Shown: one piece after another, positions 18,519 through 29,855 of the stretch | How positions within the stretch are numbered: position 1 is the first letter of the stretch | How the letters are laid out: the number at the start of each line of letters is the position of its first letter | The notes under the pieces: generated by a model | Told to the model about the DNA's origin: nothing | The model's database searches: none | The model's input: the letters and a program-made list of their open reading frames with translations, nothing else | Made by a program: the position numbers and the translations under genes | Assembly: GCA_026770585.1 (NCBI GenBank) | Contig: MU646409.1 | Span: 772,049 to 806,636, forward strand | Direction: 5' to 3' | DNA from: Baffinella frigidus | Taxonomy: Eukaryota > Cryptophyceae > Cryptomonadales > Baffinellaceae | DNA length: 34,588 nucleotides

Positions 18519-18929
18519 CTAGAGTGTACATGTACTTCCACACTCTCTCTCCTTCCTAATCACTTCCTCCCCCCCCCCCCTCCCCCCTTCGTTGGGCCTC
18601 ATAACCTTCATGTAGTGGCACATCTCTTCTGTGCAAAGATGCGGTTCTGCGGGTTTTACATGAGGCACATGTATCCTGAATTTAGGGTCCACACACCCGT
18701 TTTTCGAGGACCTCAAAAATTTAAGAACCGCACACACCCGTTTTCCGCGGACCGTAATCATCAAAGGTTCGCACACCAGGACGTCCATGGTGGACTTTAT
18801 CGAGTAAGGGCTGAGCTGTAGGGTCCTGGGGGGAGGCGGTTTCTTAAGAGCGAGGTACCCCTGTAATAGGACATCCAAAAGGATCCTACTTCTTCCACCA
18901 TTTAGAAAAACGCAACGCATCCTTCCCAT
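18519..18929 (-). CDS. Orphan open frame, 136 codons, status uncertain
   Basis: The minus strand has a true ATG start (MGRMRCVFLNGGRSRILLDV) and remains open for 136 codons. It includes MDVLVCEPLMITVRGKRVCA and EPHLCTEEMCHYMKVMRPNE. A direct repeat of cgaaaaacgggtgtgtg on that strand lies within it. I know no family that matches. It may be a gene fragment. Confidence 0.2.
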   Translation of the reverse strand: MGRMRCVFLNGGRSRILLDVLLQGYLALKKPPPPRTLQLSPYSIKSTMDVLVCEPLMITVRGKRVCAVLKFLRSSKNGCVDPKFRIHVPHVKPAEPHLCTEEMCHYMKVMRPNEGGRGGGEEVIRKERECGSTCTL

Positions 18930-19254
18930 CCAATGGTTGTTCTACAGCTTTCATAGTAGAATGAGAGACCCTGTACCCACCCTTAATCCCATCCCGTGAC
19001 TTTACTGCCGTTTATAAACACACTTTGTTGAAACACGACAGCGTTAAGCTGGACCCGGAAGGCCGAGATCTCTTACAGGGGTTACTCGCGAATCAGGACA
19101 CGCACCGTTCCCATCCCTTAAGTGGCAAGGGGTCGAAATTAACACCCGACATGTCCTAGGCAGGTCGTGGTTACGGCAGGCCCTGAATATGACAGGGCCC
19201 CTACGGCAGGCCCTGAATATGAGCAGTGAGTCGCGAGTCAAGCGCCGTAACCAC
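18930..19254. other. Spacer with 30-bp direct repeat
   Basis: The sequence tacggcaggccctgaatatg occurs at 19172 and again at 19202. No other gene signal was found. Confidence 0.6.
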
Positions 19255-19434
19255 CTGACGAATCTGCGTCGGCTCCTCCATGATGTCGAGGACGCCTACG
19301 TGTTGCTTGAAAAACACAACATCCCATGTCCACGCAGAGATCAAGTAATCTGACCCGCAGTAGCATGCAGCGATTAAGGTCGCAAGGACAGCGAACATGG
19401 CACACATGATCTGGAGATAGCTGACCTCTACCAC
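19255..19434 (-). CDS. Orphan exon encoding a membrane segment
   Basis: A 60-codon exon, phase 0 at both ends, between acceptor TGAACAG and donor GTGGTT on the minus strand. It reads VVEVSYLQIMCAMFAVLATL, then IAACYCGSDYLISAWTWDVV and FFKQHVGVLDIMEEPTQIRQ. The first 35 residues include a hydrophobic helix long enough to span a membrane. I could not find flanking exons or name a family. The sequence may belong to a minus-strand gene between 18.5 and 20.3 kb or be a relic. Confidence 0.5.
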
Positions 19435-19656
19435 CTGTTCAGAAGTGATGCTGTTTATTTCACAGCAAGATGTGCGTGCTCGGTTCGGCGCTCTTGTCGG
19501 GGCGGGGGTTGCAGCCGGGTGGCCCGAGGGGCTGTGTGTATGAAAAGGGTTGGTGTGGGGAGCTGGTGTGAGGGGGGGTTCGCAAAAGAGGGGTGTCCCT
19601 GAGAGGTCTCCCTGACGCACTCACGGATCCTGACGATGGATGGCTTTTTGGGACCT

Positions 19657-19738
19657 GAAGCGGATCAAATCCCCTCTACGCTCACCCCCTTTTCAGACTT
19701 TGAAAATTTGAGGCCCGAACGGGGATTTGATCCACTTC
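19657..19738. repeat. Inverted repeat, 18-bp arms
   Basis: Arms at 19657-19674 (gaagcggatcaaatcccc) and 19721-19738 (ggggatttgatccacttc) are complementary at 17 of 18 positions with a 46-base interior. This could be a small foldback element. Confidence 0.85.
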
Positions 19739-19878
19739 ATCTCCACGTGGCGTGCAGCGGTCGTGTTTGTCTAAATATGGTGCGTAAAAAGCTACTCGCC
19801 ACTTTGAATGACGAGGCCACCCATGCGAACAGAATAAATGTCTATCTTAAACATGTGTAGTAATTTTCCTTGAAAATC

Positions 19879-19915
19879 GGTCACGTGGCGCCCGCTTTTC
19901 GGGCGCCACGTGACC
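19879..19915. repeat. Perfect hairpin, 16-bp arms and 5-base loop
   Basis: Arms ggtcacgtggcgcccg at 19879-19894 and cgggcgccacgtgacc at 19900-19915 are perfectly complementary around the loop ctttt. Each arm contains CACGTG and GGCGCC palindromes. There is no T run after it on either side. Confidence 0.95.
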
Positions 19916-20163
19916 AATTGCTGACTTTTGGCGTGTTCTGGGTAATAATCCAATAATTGACTCAGAAATCTGTTTGCATAGATAGCCTCGTGTGGAAGGC
20001 TTGGATCTGACACACATAAACTAGGTTTAGCCCTAAATTGAAGTCAGGAGTTTTCACGTGTGAGTGGTGTTCAGGTCCTGGGAAATGCCTCTTGTTATCG
20101 GCGATTCAACCCTGTACGACGTGTCCCTCATTGAAGACATGTAATTGAGCAGAATCCGCCCCG

Positions 20164-20210
20164 AGCGCCACCGCGAGAGCCACTCGGGCGCCACCACGCG
20201 AGCCACTCGG
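20164..20210. repeat. Short tandem repeat, about 23 bp, two copies
   Basis: Two copies of gcgccacc[ga]cgcgag-type sequence ending gccactcggg lie side by side. An open frame on the minus strand crosses them but shows no motif. Confidence 0.75.
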
Positions 20211-20319
20211 GACGGATGAAGAAAGAAACGTACGTTTGTTGCGGATCGAAACCAACATGGCCACCATGTGTTTCTTTTCGGGAAGACCTTGTAACACTAC
20301 AAAAAATGAACGCCAGTGA

Positions 20320-21718
20320 AGATCAGGGTTCAGGGTTTGGGTTTGAGGGTTTAGGGGTTTAAGTTGAGCATTGAGGGTTGAGAAAATAGGGTTTAGGGTT
20401 TAGGGTTGGGGGTTGGGGGTTTGGGGATAGGGTGTAGGTTGTAGGGTTTAGGGTTTAGGGTTTAGGGTTTAGGGTTTAGGGGTTAGGGGTTGAGGTTTGG
20501 GGCTTGGGATTTAGGGTTCAGGATTATATGACCAGGTTCAGGTGTTTAGGGTTGAGGGTTCAGGGTTTAGGGTTTAGGGTTCAGGATTCAGGGTTGAGGG
20601 TTTTGGGTTTAGGATTTAGGGTTTCGGGTTAATGGATTATGGTTTAGGGTACAGGGTTTAGGTTCTAGGGTTTAAAGGTTCAGGTTTGGGGTGTGAGTCT
20701 GGGGTTCAGGGTTTGAGTGTTTGGGTTCAGCTTTGAGGGTTGAGTGTTCAGTGTTCAGTGTTTAGTGTTTAGTGTTTAGTGTTCAGGGTTTAGGGTTTAG
20801 GGTTTATGGTTTGGTTTTTAGGTATCAAGGCATAAGTTTAGGGTTTAGGGTTCAGTGCTTTAGGGTTTGGGGGTTTGGGGTTGAGGGTTGATGGTTGAGG
20901 GTGAGGGGTTTAGGGTTTAGGATTGAGGTTTTAGGATTGAGGGTTCATGTTTTTGGTTTCAAGGTTTAGGGTTTAGGATTTAGGGTTTAGGGTTTAGGGT
21001 TTAGGGTTTAGGGTTTAGGGTTGGAGGTTTGAGGGTTGAGGGTTGAGGGTTGAGGGTTGGAGGTTTACGGTTGAGGGTTCAGGGTTTACGGTATGGGGTT
21101 CAGGCTTGAGGGCTGAGGCTTGAGGTTTGAGGGTTTAGGGGTGATGGATGATGGTTTAGTTCTTCATTCTTAGTGCGTAGTGCTTTCAGCTCAGGGTTTA
21201 GGGTTGAGGGTGTAGGGTTTAGGGTTTAAGATTCATGGTTCAGGGTTTTGGGTTTAGGATGTAGGGGTTTGGGTTCAGGGTTCAGGGTTTGGGATTCAGG
21301 GCTCAGGGTTCAGGTTCGAGTGTTTAGGTGTCGGGGTTTGGGGTTTAGGTTTTACGGTGTGAGATTTTGGGTTTGGGATGATGGTTCAGGGTTTAGGGTT
21401 GGGGTTTAGGGTTTAGGGTTCAGGGTTCAGGGTTCAGGGTCTAGCGTTTAGGGTTTAGGGTTGAGGATGCAGGGTTAAGGATGGAGGGTTTAGGGTTCAG
21501 GGTTAAGGGTTAAGAGTTGGGGTGTAGGGTTCAGGGTTTAGAATTTCGTTCTTAGGGCTGAGGGCCTAGGGCTTAGGGTTTAAGGTTTAGGGTTTAGGGT
21601 ATAGGATTTAGGGTTTAGGGCTTGAGGTTTAGGGTTCAAGGTTTAGGGGTTTGGATTTAGGGTTTATGGCCTAGTGTGTAGGGTTCAGGGTTCAGGGCTG
21701 AGGGCGTAGGATTCATGG
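20320..21718. repeat. Telomere-like array, TTTAGGG orientation, 1.4 kb
   Basis: Continuous degenerate repeats of tttaggg, with ttgaggg, ttcaggg and tttgggg variants. Short perfect runs are at about 20438-20478 and 20975-21023. No open frame or unique sequence interrupts it. Confidence 0.95.
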
Positions 21719-21845
21719 TTGGTTGGTTTCCTTGGTTAAGGAAACCATCGTTGAATACTCAATCCGTCTGTTGGTGTCCTTAACCTCCCGCTCTCTCTCT
21801 CTCTCTCAGTTTTTCTGTCGCTTTCTCTCTCTCTATGTCTGTTTC

Positions 21846-21904
<59 letters not shown>

Positions 21905-22037
21905 TTTTCGAACGATACATGGATGACCACGAGCTACTCTCTGTGGAGCATCACTTGACCGAAAACGGTCTCAATCATGCACGCAGCATTGCGTGTCCGC
22001 CTTGATCAATTGCTTGTCCGCCTTGCTTTAGGCGTTC
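21719..22037. other. Unique island with hairpin and TC microsatellite inside the telomere-like array
   Basis: At 21725-21746 a perfect hairpin has arms ggtttcctt and aaggaaacc around ggtt. At about 21788-21906 lies a TC and TGTC microsatellite. At 21990-22025 tgtccgccttg occurs twice. The island separates two arrays of the same orientation. Confidence 0.7.
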
Positions 22038-23909
22038 GGGTTTAGGGTTCAGGGTTCAGGCTTCAGGCTTCAGAGTTTAGGGTTTAGGGTTTGGGGTTTA
22101 GGGTTTAGGGTTTAGGGTTGAGGGTCTAGGGTCCAGAATTTAGGGATGAGTGTTCAGTGTTCAGTTTTTAGTCTTTAGTGTTGAGGGTTGAAGGTTCAGA
22201 ATTTAGGGTCTAGGGTTTATGGTTTACGGTTTACGGTTTACGGTTGAAAGTTTACGGTTGAGGGTTTGAATGGTTAGGGTGTAGGGTTTCGAGTTTGGGG
22301 CTCAGGGTTGAGGGTTTGGAAATTGGGGTTTAAGGTTGAGGATTCAAAGTTTAGGGTTTAATTTACGGTCGAGAGTTTGATTTTAGGGTTCAGAGTGCAA
22401 GGTTCAGGGGTCAGGATTTAGGGTGTAGGGTTTGAGGTTTGGGGTTTGGGGTCTGGGGTTCAAGGTGTAGGGTGTAGGGTGTGGGGTTTGGGCTTAGGGC
22501 GTAGGGCGTAGGGTTTGAGGTTTAGGGTTCAGGATTTAGGGTTTAGGGTTTAGGATCTATTGGTGAATGTTTGGAGATTTAGGATTTGGTTCTGAAGTCT
22601 GAGGGAGTAGGGCTTGGGTTTTAGGGTTCAGGTTTTAGGGTTCAGGATTTTGTGTTTAGGGTTCAGGATTTAGGCTTTAAGGTTCAAAGGTTAGGGTTCA
22701 TGTTTTAGCGTTGGGGGTTTAGGATTCATGATTCAGGGTTCAGGGTTTAGGGTTTAGGGTTTAGGGTTTAGGGTTTAGGGTTTAAGGTTGAGGGCTGAGG
22801 GTTGAGGGTTGAGTGTTCAGGTTTTAGTGTGAGGGCTGAGGGTCCACGGTTGAGAGTTGAGGTTTGGAGATCGGGGGTTATGAGTTGAGTTTTTAGTTTT
22901 TAGTGTTTTCGGCTGGGGTTTTGAGGTTCAGTGTTCAGGGTTTGAGAGGGGGTTTAGGGTTAAAGGTTCAGGATTCAGGGTTAAGGGTTTAGGTTCTAGG
23001 GTTTAGGGTTCAGGGTTTAGGGTTTAGGATTTAGGGGTGAGGTTTTGTGGTACAGGATTCAGGGTGCAGGGTTTACGGTTCACGGTTCACAGCCCCTGAT
23101 CAAGTGTTTAGGGTTTAGGATTGAGGGTTTAGGGTTTAGGGTTTATGTTTTAAGGTTTAGTTTTCAGGGTTCAGGGTTTAGGGATTAGGTTTCATGGTTT
23201 AGAATTTAGGGTTCAGGGTTCAGGGTGTAGGCTTTAGGGTTGGAAGATTGGGGTTTAGGGTTGAGGGTTTAGGGTTTAGTGTTTAGTTTTGGGGGTTTAG
23301 GGTTTGGTTTTTGGGGTTCAGGGTTTGATGTTCAGTGTTCAGTTCTTAGATCTAAGGAATTCAGGTTTAGGGGTTGGGGTTTAGGGTTTAGGGTGTTGTG
23401 TTGTGGGTGCAGAATACAAGGTTTAGTAGCTGGTGTATAATGTTGAGTGTTTATGCTTTAGGGTTCAGGTATTATGTTTCAGGTTTCAGCTCTGAAGTCT
23501 TAGGGCTTAGGGCTTAGGTTCCAGGGTTTAGGGTTCAGGGTTCAGGGTTTAGGGTTTGGGGTTCATGGTTTAGTGTTTAGGGTTTAGAGTTTAGTTTTTA
23601 TGGTTTAGGGTTTAGGGTTTGGGATTTAGCGATTAGTTGTCAGTTTTCAGTGTTTAGTGTTGAGAGTTGATGGTTGAGGTTTCAGGGTTGATGGTTGGGG
23701 GTTTAGTTCGTAGTTTTTAGTTCTTAGTGCTTTGGGCTTGGGGTTTAGGGTTTAGGATTTGGGGTTTAGTTCGTAGTTTTTAGTTCTTTTTAGTTCTTAG
23801 TGCTTTGGGCTTGGGGTTTAGGATTTAGGGTTTAGGGTTTAGGGTTTAGGGTTTAGGGTTTGGGGTTTAGGGTTTAGGGTTTAGGGTTCAGGGTTCAGGG
23901 TTTAGAGCC
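22038..23909. repeat. Telomere-like array, TTTAGGG orientation, 1.9 kb
   Basis: Degenerate tttaggg repeats continue in the same orientation as the previous array, with many ttcaggg, tttacgg and gtagggt variants. A segment with gtttagttcgtagtttttagttct is repeated near 23704 and 23767. Near-perfect tttaggg runs occur at about 23825-23890. Confidence 0.95.
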
Positions 23910-24251
23910 GGTTTTTTGAGCGGGCTGGTCTGAAAAAGGGCCACCTCAATTTTTTAAAATGGCCGGATATCCTTGCATTTTCCCTTCGGCCCAAAATTTT
24001 ATATGGCCAGAAACGATCTGGAAAAAGACTTGACATTGTAAGGGACCCCTACAATTTTAAGTCTTTTTGCTTTACAATTTGTTTAAAAAAAAAATCCCCA
24101 TTTTTTTCAGTCTACGGTGCATCGCATCGCGCCCCCCTACTCCCCGCACCTCAACTGACCCTCAACCCCCCTCCCCCCCGCCTGGAACCTGAAAAAAAAT
24201 CGAAAAAAATCAGGGTTGAGATGGCCCTTTCGACAGGTTATTTGGACCAGG
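23910..24251. other. Unique AT-rich island with long imperfect hairpin
   Basis: The island contains an imperfect inverted repeat at 24022-24068, poly-A and poly-T runs, and a C-rich stretch at 24120-24182. No coding frame is convincing. Its sequence has nothing in common with the arrays on either side. Confidence 0.7.
24022..24068. repeat. Imperfect 23-bp-arm hairpin
   Basis: The arms aaaaagacttgacattgta and tacaattttaagtcttttt fold around 24045 with two mismatches and one G-T pair in 23 positions. The loop is essentially one base in DNA terms, so this is close to a perfect palindrome. Confidence 0.9.
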
Positions 24252-24401
24252 CCAGGGGTTTAGCTTCGGGGTTTGGTTCTATGGGCTGAGGGCTTTGGGC
24301 AAAGGGGTCACGGTTTAGGGTTTAGGGTCTAGAGTTTAGAGTTTAGGGTGCAGTGTCTAGGTTGCAGGGTTTAGTGCTTAGGGCTTAGGATTCAAGGTTG
24401 G
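24252..24401. repeat. Telomere-like remnant, TTTAGGG orientation
   Basis: A short, strongly degenerate continuation of the preceding arrays, followed by a TC microsatellite at about 24443-24476. Confidence 0.8.
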
Positions 24402-24440
24402 TACATTGCACCCTGAATCCGTCAAGGTTGGTTTTTTTAC

Positions 24441-24476
<36 letters not shown>

Positions 24477-24555
24477 TCTCTCACTCTCACTCCAGGGCTC
24501 ATAACCTCTGTGTTTTCCTGTGTATTCCTCACCAGGGGAATTCCAGAGTGAGGCG

Positions 24556-24627
24556 CGAAAATGGCCGGCGCGCCTCGTTGACGCAGTCGGCCACCGGCTA
24601 CGAAAATGGCCGGCGCGCCTCGTTGAC
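24556..24627. repeat. 27-bp direct repeat containing GGCGCGCC
   Basis: Two identical copies, 24556-24582 and 24601-24627, both with core atggccggcgcgcctcgttg, are separated by 18 bases. A + frame open across them has no recognisable motif. Confidence 0.9.
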
Positions 24628-24760
24628 CGAAAACGGCGCCATGATGCAGACGCTAAAATTGACGCCCAGGACAAAATATTACGTTTTCAGAGCAAAGGAG
24701 AGCCATTTCTTCTTTCTGAGGCTCGGCCAAAACTGCAAGACGCAAGCTGAGAAAATAAAC

Positions 24761-25757
24761 ACAAATTGGACATGTTGATTCACGAATTATCTGCGATTTA
24801 TTTCGGGATGCAAATGCGGCGAAAATTTTGTTGAGCCAAGGCACAGCTGACCGGCCTCCTGTCCGGAGTGGTCAAAACACTTAAAAAGAGAAAATAAGGA
24901 CTCCATCCAAGGATGGTTGGGGGACACATCTCCTACCAAACCTGCAAGACGCAAAGTTAGAAATTAAACACAAATTGGACATGTTGATTCACGAATTATC
25001 TGCGATTTGTTTCGGGTTGCAAATGCGGCGAAAATTTTGTTGAGCCAAGGCACAGCTGACCGGCCTCCTGTCCGGACTGGTCAAAACACTAAAAAAAGGA
25101 ATAGAAGGACTCCATCCAAGGATGGAATTGCGATGGGCCTTATTTCGAGAGGTGGTTGGGGGACACATCGCCTGCCAACTGTCCTCATCTCCGCACTACT
25201 ATTCCCCTTACCCTCCCCCTTTTGACCTTTTCCCTTGCCCAGCACGCTGCTGGCGAACACAAATTGGACATGTTGATTCACGATTTTCTCTTCGATTCAT
25301 TTCGGGATGCCAATTCAGGAAAAAAATTATTGAGCCAAGGCACAGCTGACCGGCCTCCTGTCCGGAGTGGTCAAAACACTTAAAAAGAGAAAATAAGGAC
25401 TCCATCCAAGGATGGTTGGGGGACACATCTCCTACCAAACCTGCAAGACGCAAAGTTAGAAATTAAACACAAATTGGACATGTTGATTCACGAATTATCT
25501 GCGATTTGTTTCGGGTTGCAAATGCGGCGAAAATTTTGTTGAGCCAAGGCACAGCTGACCGGCCTCCTGTCCGGACTGGTCAAAACACTAAAAAAAGGAA
25601 TAGAAGGACTCCATCCAAGGATGGAATTGCGATGGGCCTTATTTCGAGAGGTGGTTGGGGGACACATCGCCTGCCAACCGATCCTCATCTCCGTACTAAT
25701 ATTCTCCTTACCCCCCCCCCGACCTTCCTTTCCCCTTCCCCAGCGCGCTGCTGGCGG
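24761..25757. repeat. Tandem duplication of about 498 bp with internal A-B substructure
   Basis: The marker acaaattggacatgttgatt starts at 24761, 24970, 25259 and 25469. Spacings of 209, 289 and 210, with a fourth unit of about 289, show an A-B-A-B order with a period of about 498 bases. A and B share their first part; B carries about 80 more bases. Both B units end in a pyrimidine-rich tract, CCCAG and a gc-gctgctggcg sequence. The second of these is the entry to the first exon of the beta-helix gene. Small open frames inside (72 and 85 codons, nearly the same) are by-products of the duplication. Confidence 0.92.
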
Positions 25758-28700
25758 CGATGATGGCTCTTCGCGGCTGGCGCCGGAACTAGGAGAGGCA
25801 GCGGAGGGTGCCAGGGTGCGAGCCAGGAGCAGGTGCGAGGGTTTCGGGCGTGGACTTTGGAGGGATGCGGTCCCTGCGACGGGTGGTGGCAGCGCTGCTG
25901 CTGGTGGGGCTCGCGGCCACCGGGGGCAGGGCCACGGAGGTGACTTCACCGTAGGCAGCGGCGCCAGCGTCCGCATCGAGGGGCTCACGCTGGCTGGCGG
26001 CGCGGCTGCTGGGGGGAACCAGAGCGAGGGCGGCTGCCTGCTGGCCTCGGGCGATGGCGCGGCGCTAGCGGTGGCCGACTGCGTGTTCACGAATTGCAGC
26101 GCAGCGACGCGGGGGGGCGCTATCGCGGTTCGGGAGGGCGCGCAGCTCGACATCGCCCGATCCAACCTCACGCGCAACAGCGCCGGGCTGGGCGGAGGCG
26201 CGATCTACGCCACTGGCGCTGTGGTTGTGTTGAGCGAGGTGGTGGCGCGTCTGAACAGCGCCGCGGATGCGGGAGGAGCGATGAAGGCATCAGCAAGCAA
26301 TGTGTCTCTCTTCGCCGTTCGCTTCGAGAACAACGAAGCCACCTTCTCTGGTGGTGCCATCGATATCACTGGGTCTCACTCACGCCCTACACCCTACATC
26401 TGACGCCTTAAACCCGAAGGGAGTTGTCTCGCAGGTGCGTAGACGCGCCTGGCTGGACCTTACTCTTTACCCCTGTGGACCGCCCCCAGACGGTTCTTTC
26501 GAGACAGACTATGGAAGGGCGAGGTTTCTACATATGGCGGGATCGAATGTCTGAATATTACGTGATCGAGAATGAATCGTAACGGTGCTTGGTGGTGTCG
26601 GTGGCAGAGGGGATCTGGAGGTGCGCGATTCGGTGCTCAACAGCAACACCGTGCAAAAGGCTGTGTCTAACTATCGGGGGGGGGGCGCCATCTGCGCGGA
26701 GGGGACTCCCATCAGGTCCTTTCCGGTCCTTTGGGGTTTGAAAACTTTCACGATAGGCGGACACTGGGACTTACCTGCAGGATGGCCCTGTTTTTTTTCA
26801 AGCATCGGGCCTCTCGGTGCTGAGGAACTCAGCAGACACTGGCTGCAGGGTGATCCTCAATTGGGCGCATCAGTTACCCCAGAGAGGAGCTCACTCCCCC
26901 CCCCGCAGCTGACGGGTGGTGCTCCATGGATCAGGGTCTTCGGGCGCTCGGAGCTGTCTCACAACCGCATTGCCGAGGAGAGGACATCAGGTTTCGGGTT
27001 TCGGGTTTCGGGTTTCGGATTTCGGGTTTCGGGTTTCGGATTTCGGGTTTGGGGTGCGGGTTCATGTTTGGAGCGGGGCAGAGCCCGTTTGGTGATCCTG
27101 GGTTTAGGGTTTAGAGTTGGGAGGAAGAAGCGTGATGACATAGTCGATCTAACGGCCCGAGTGTGCGGAGATAGACTGGGACAAGCCTTGACCAACGCGG
27201 TCTCCGTGCTCGAAGAAGAGACTCTCAGGCGGGTGCCCCATGGCTTGGTTGCTGCGCAGGCACCTCCGCCGGAGGGGCGGTGATCCTCAACACCGACGCC
27301 ACGCTCCTCCTGCAGGGCCCGGTATGCTTGTCTCCCTCCTCTCGTCACCCTCGTTGTCACCCTCGTTGGGACCCTCCATTTCATCTCCTGTGCGCCGCAG
27401 ATGGCCATTCCGGGAACCGGGCAGGGTTTACGGGTTAGGGATTAGGGGTTATTAGGGGTTAGGGGTTAGGGGTTAGGGGTTAGGGTTTGGGGTTTGGGGT
27501 CGGTCGGGTTTGATGGACCCCCACCGCGGCATGACCTTCCCGCCGCGCAGGGCGTTGCTATTCCATTCAGAAATCACCGATCACTTCAGAACCACTCACC
27601 ACCTTACATCAACGAACCGCCCCCCGCCCCCGAAGCGTCCGTGATTGTCGATGCTTGGCCAAGCCTCCATATTGCAAGGCCTCAGGACTCTGAGGCACCC
27701 CCCTTGGTACTTGGTTGGTTGGTTGGTTGGTGAGACGTGACTAGGATTACGGTTTAAGGCTAGTGCAGCACCGTGTATAGTTATGCACATTGGTGCCCTA
27801 GGGGGAGGTGCAACAGACAGCCAAGGCCTTGACACGTGTCGACCCGTCAGGTGGAGATGTCGCGAAATCGAGCGCGCTCGGGCGGGGCTGTGTACGCCCG
27901 TCAAGGCGGCCAAGTCGAGGTCAACGCTACAACCCACACCCTACACTCTCCAACCCTGGACCCTAAAACCTAAACCTTACTCCCTAAATCCTAAACTCTC
28001 GAACCCTAAACCCTACACCCCAAACCCTAAACCCTAAACCCTAAACCCTAAAATCTCGAAACCTGCACCCTAAAATCTCGAAACCTACACCTCAAACACT
28101 GAACCCTAAACCCTACACCATACACCCTACACCCTACACCCTACACCCTACACCCTACATCCTACACCATACACCCTACACCCTACACCCGACACCCTAC
28201 ACCCTATACCCTACACCCGACACCCTACACCCTACACCCTACACCCTACACCCTACACCCTACACCCTACACCCTGAACTCGCGAAACATAAACCCTACA
28301 CCCTACACCCTACAACCTAAACCCTGAAAGGCGAAACCTGAAGCAGGTGACGGGGGGGGTGGTGATGGAGGGGAACTACGCCTACTGCTGCGGCGGCGCG
28401 GTACCAGCGCCTGCTCTGCCGGAACCCGAAACCCCAAACCTTGAGCCCTCAGCCCTGCACCCTGCACCCTACACCCTACACCCTACACCCTACACCCTAC
28501 ACACCAAACCTGAAGCCCTCAACTCTCAACCCTAAACCCTAAACCCTGATCCCGGATTTCTAAACCCTAAACCCTAAACCATGAACCGTAAACCCAACCC
28601 CTCAACCCTAAACCCTACACCCTTCACCGCAAATTCCAAACCCTAAACCCTAAACCCTAAACCCTAAACCCTAAACCCTAAACCCTAAACCATAACCCCA

Positions 28701-29769
28701 AGCCTTGAGCCACAAACCCTGGACCCTAAACCTGAAACCATAAACCCCAAACCCTGCACCCTTAACCCTTCACCCTGCACCCTAAACCCTAAACCCTTGC
28801 ATCCTGGACCCCGACCCATAACCCCAAGGACTCGACCCTCAGTCCTAAACCCTACACCCTGCACCCTACAACTCACACCCCAAGCCCTGGACAGGACACC
28901 CTGCTCCCTAAATGCTGAACCCTATACGCTGCGCCCGGCACCCTGCACCCGGATCACTAAACACTAAACCCTAATCACCAAAACCTGAACCCTAAAATCT
29001 GACCCTTAAAACCTAAACCCTAAACCCGAAACCCCACACCCTAAACCCTAAACTCTAAACTCTAAACTCTAAACTCTAAACCCTAAACCCCAACCCCTAT
29101 ACCGTAACCCCCCCCACCCCTGAACCCTAAACCCTAAACCCCAAGACCTCAATCCTCAACCCTAGTCCCTAAACCCTAAATCCTCATTCGTAAACCCTGA
29201 GCCCTACACCCTAAACCCTAAACCCTCAACTCTAAACCCTCAACCCTCAACCCTCAACCCTAAACCGTCAACCCTAAACCCCAAACCCTAAACCTTAAAC
29301 CCTAAACCCTAACCTTAAACCCTAAACCCTAAACTCTCAAACCTGAACCCTGAACCCTAAACCCCAAACCCTAAACCATAAACCATAAACCCTAAACTCC
29401 ACACCCTACACCCTACACCCTACACCCTGATCGCTGTACCCTGAACACTGTATCCTGAAGACTCAACACTAAGTTGTTGAGAAGAGATTGCCCTGCCGTC
29501 TGTCGACGTCTGTCGACGGCGAGCAGACGGCGCATGACGACATCGCGTCCCAGAGCGTTGCACTTTGTCGAGGCTCTTCACTAATCACTGCATTGCCCAA
29601 CGGGTCTTCGTAGAAAGTAAAGGATGCCCCGCTGACAAGTTTTGACTGACAGATGTACTTGGTGTTTGACGGCTCGCTGACCGCGCATGACAATGTGACC
29701 TTCCGCGAGAACGAAGCCGGCATCTCTACTGGCGGCGCGGTAGAGCCCTCTCCCAACCTCCGTCTCTCT

Positions 29770-29855
<86 letters not shown>

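Noticed and set aside
25007-25763. Two near-identical small open frames (72 and 85 codons)
   Set aside because: They are identical only because they lie in the tandem duplication. They have no known motif and read into intron and exon sequence.
27401-27580. Extra small exons at 27401-27425 and from 27551 (reading MAIPGTGQ and GVAIPFRN)
   Set aside because: Both have splice-like borders, but direct joining of exons 4 and 5 gives a coil of the right length. Including either would disturb the register. They may be alternative exons.
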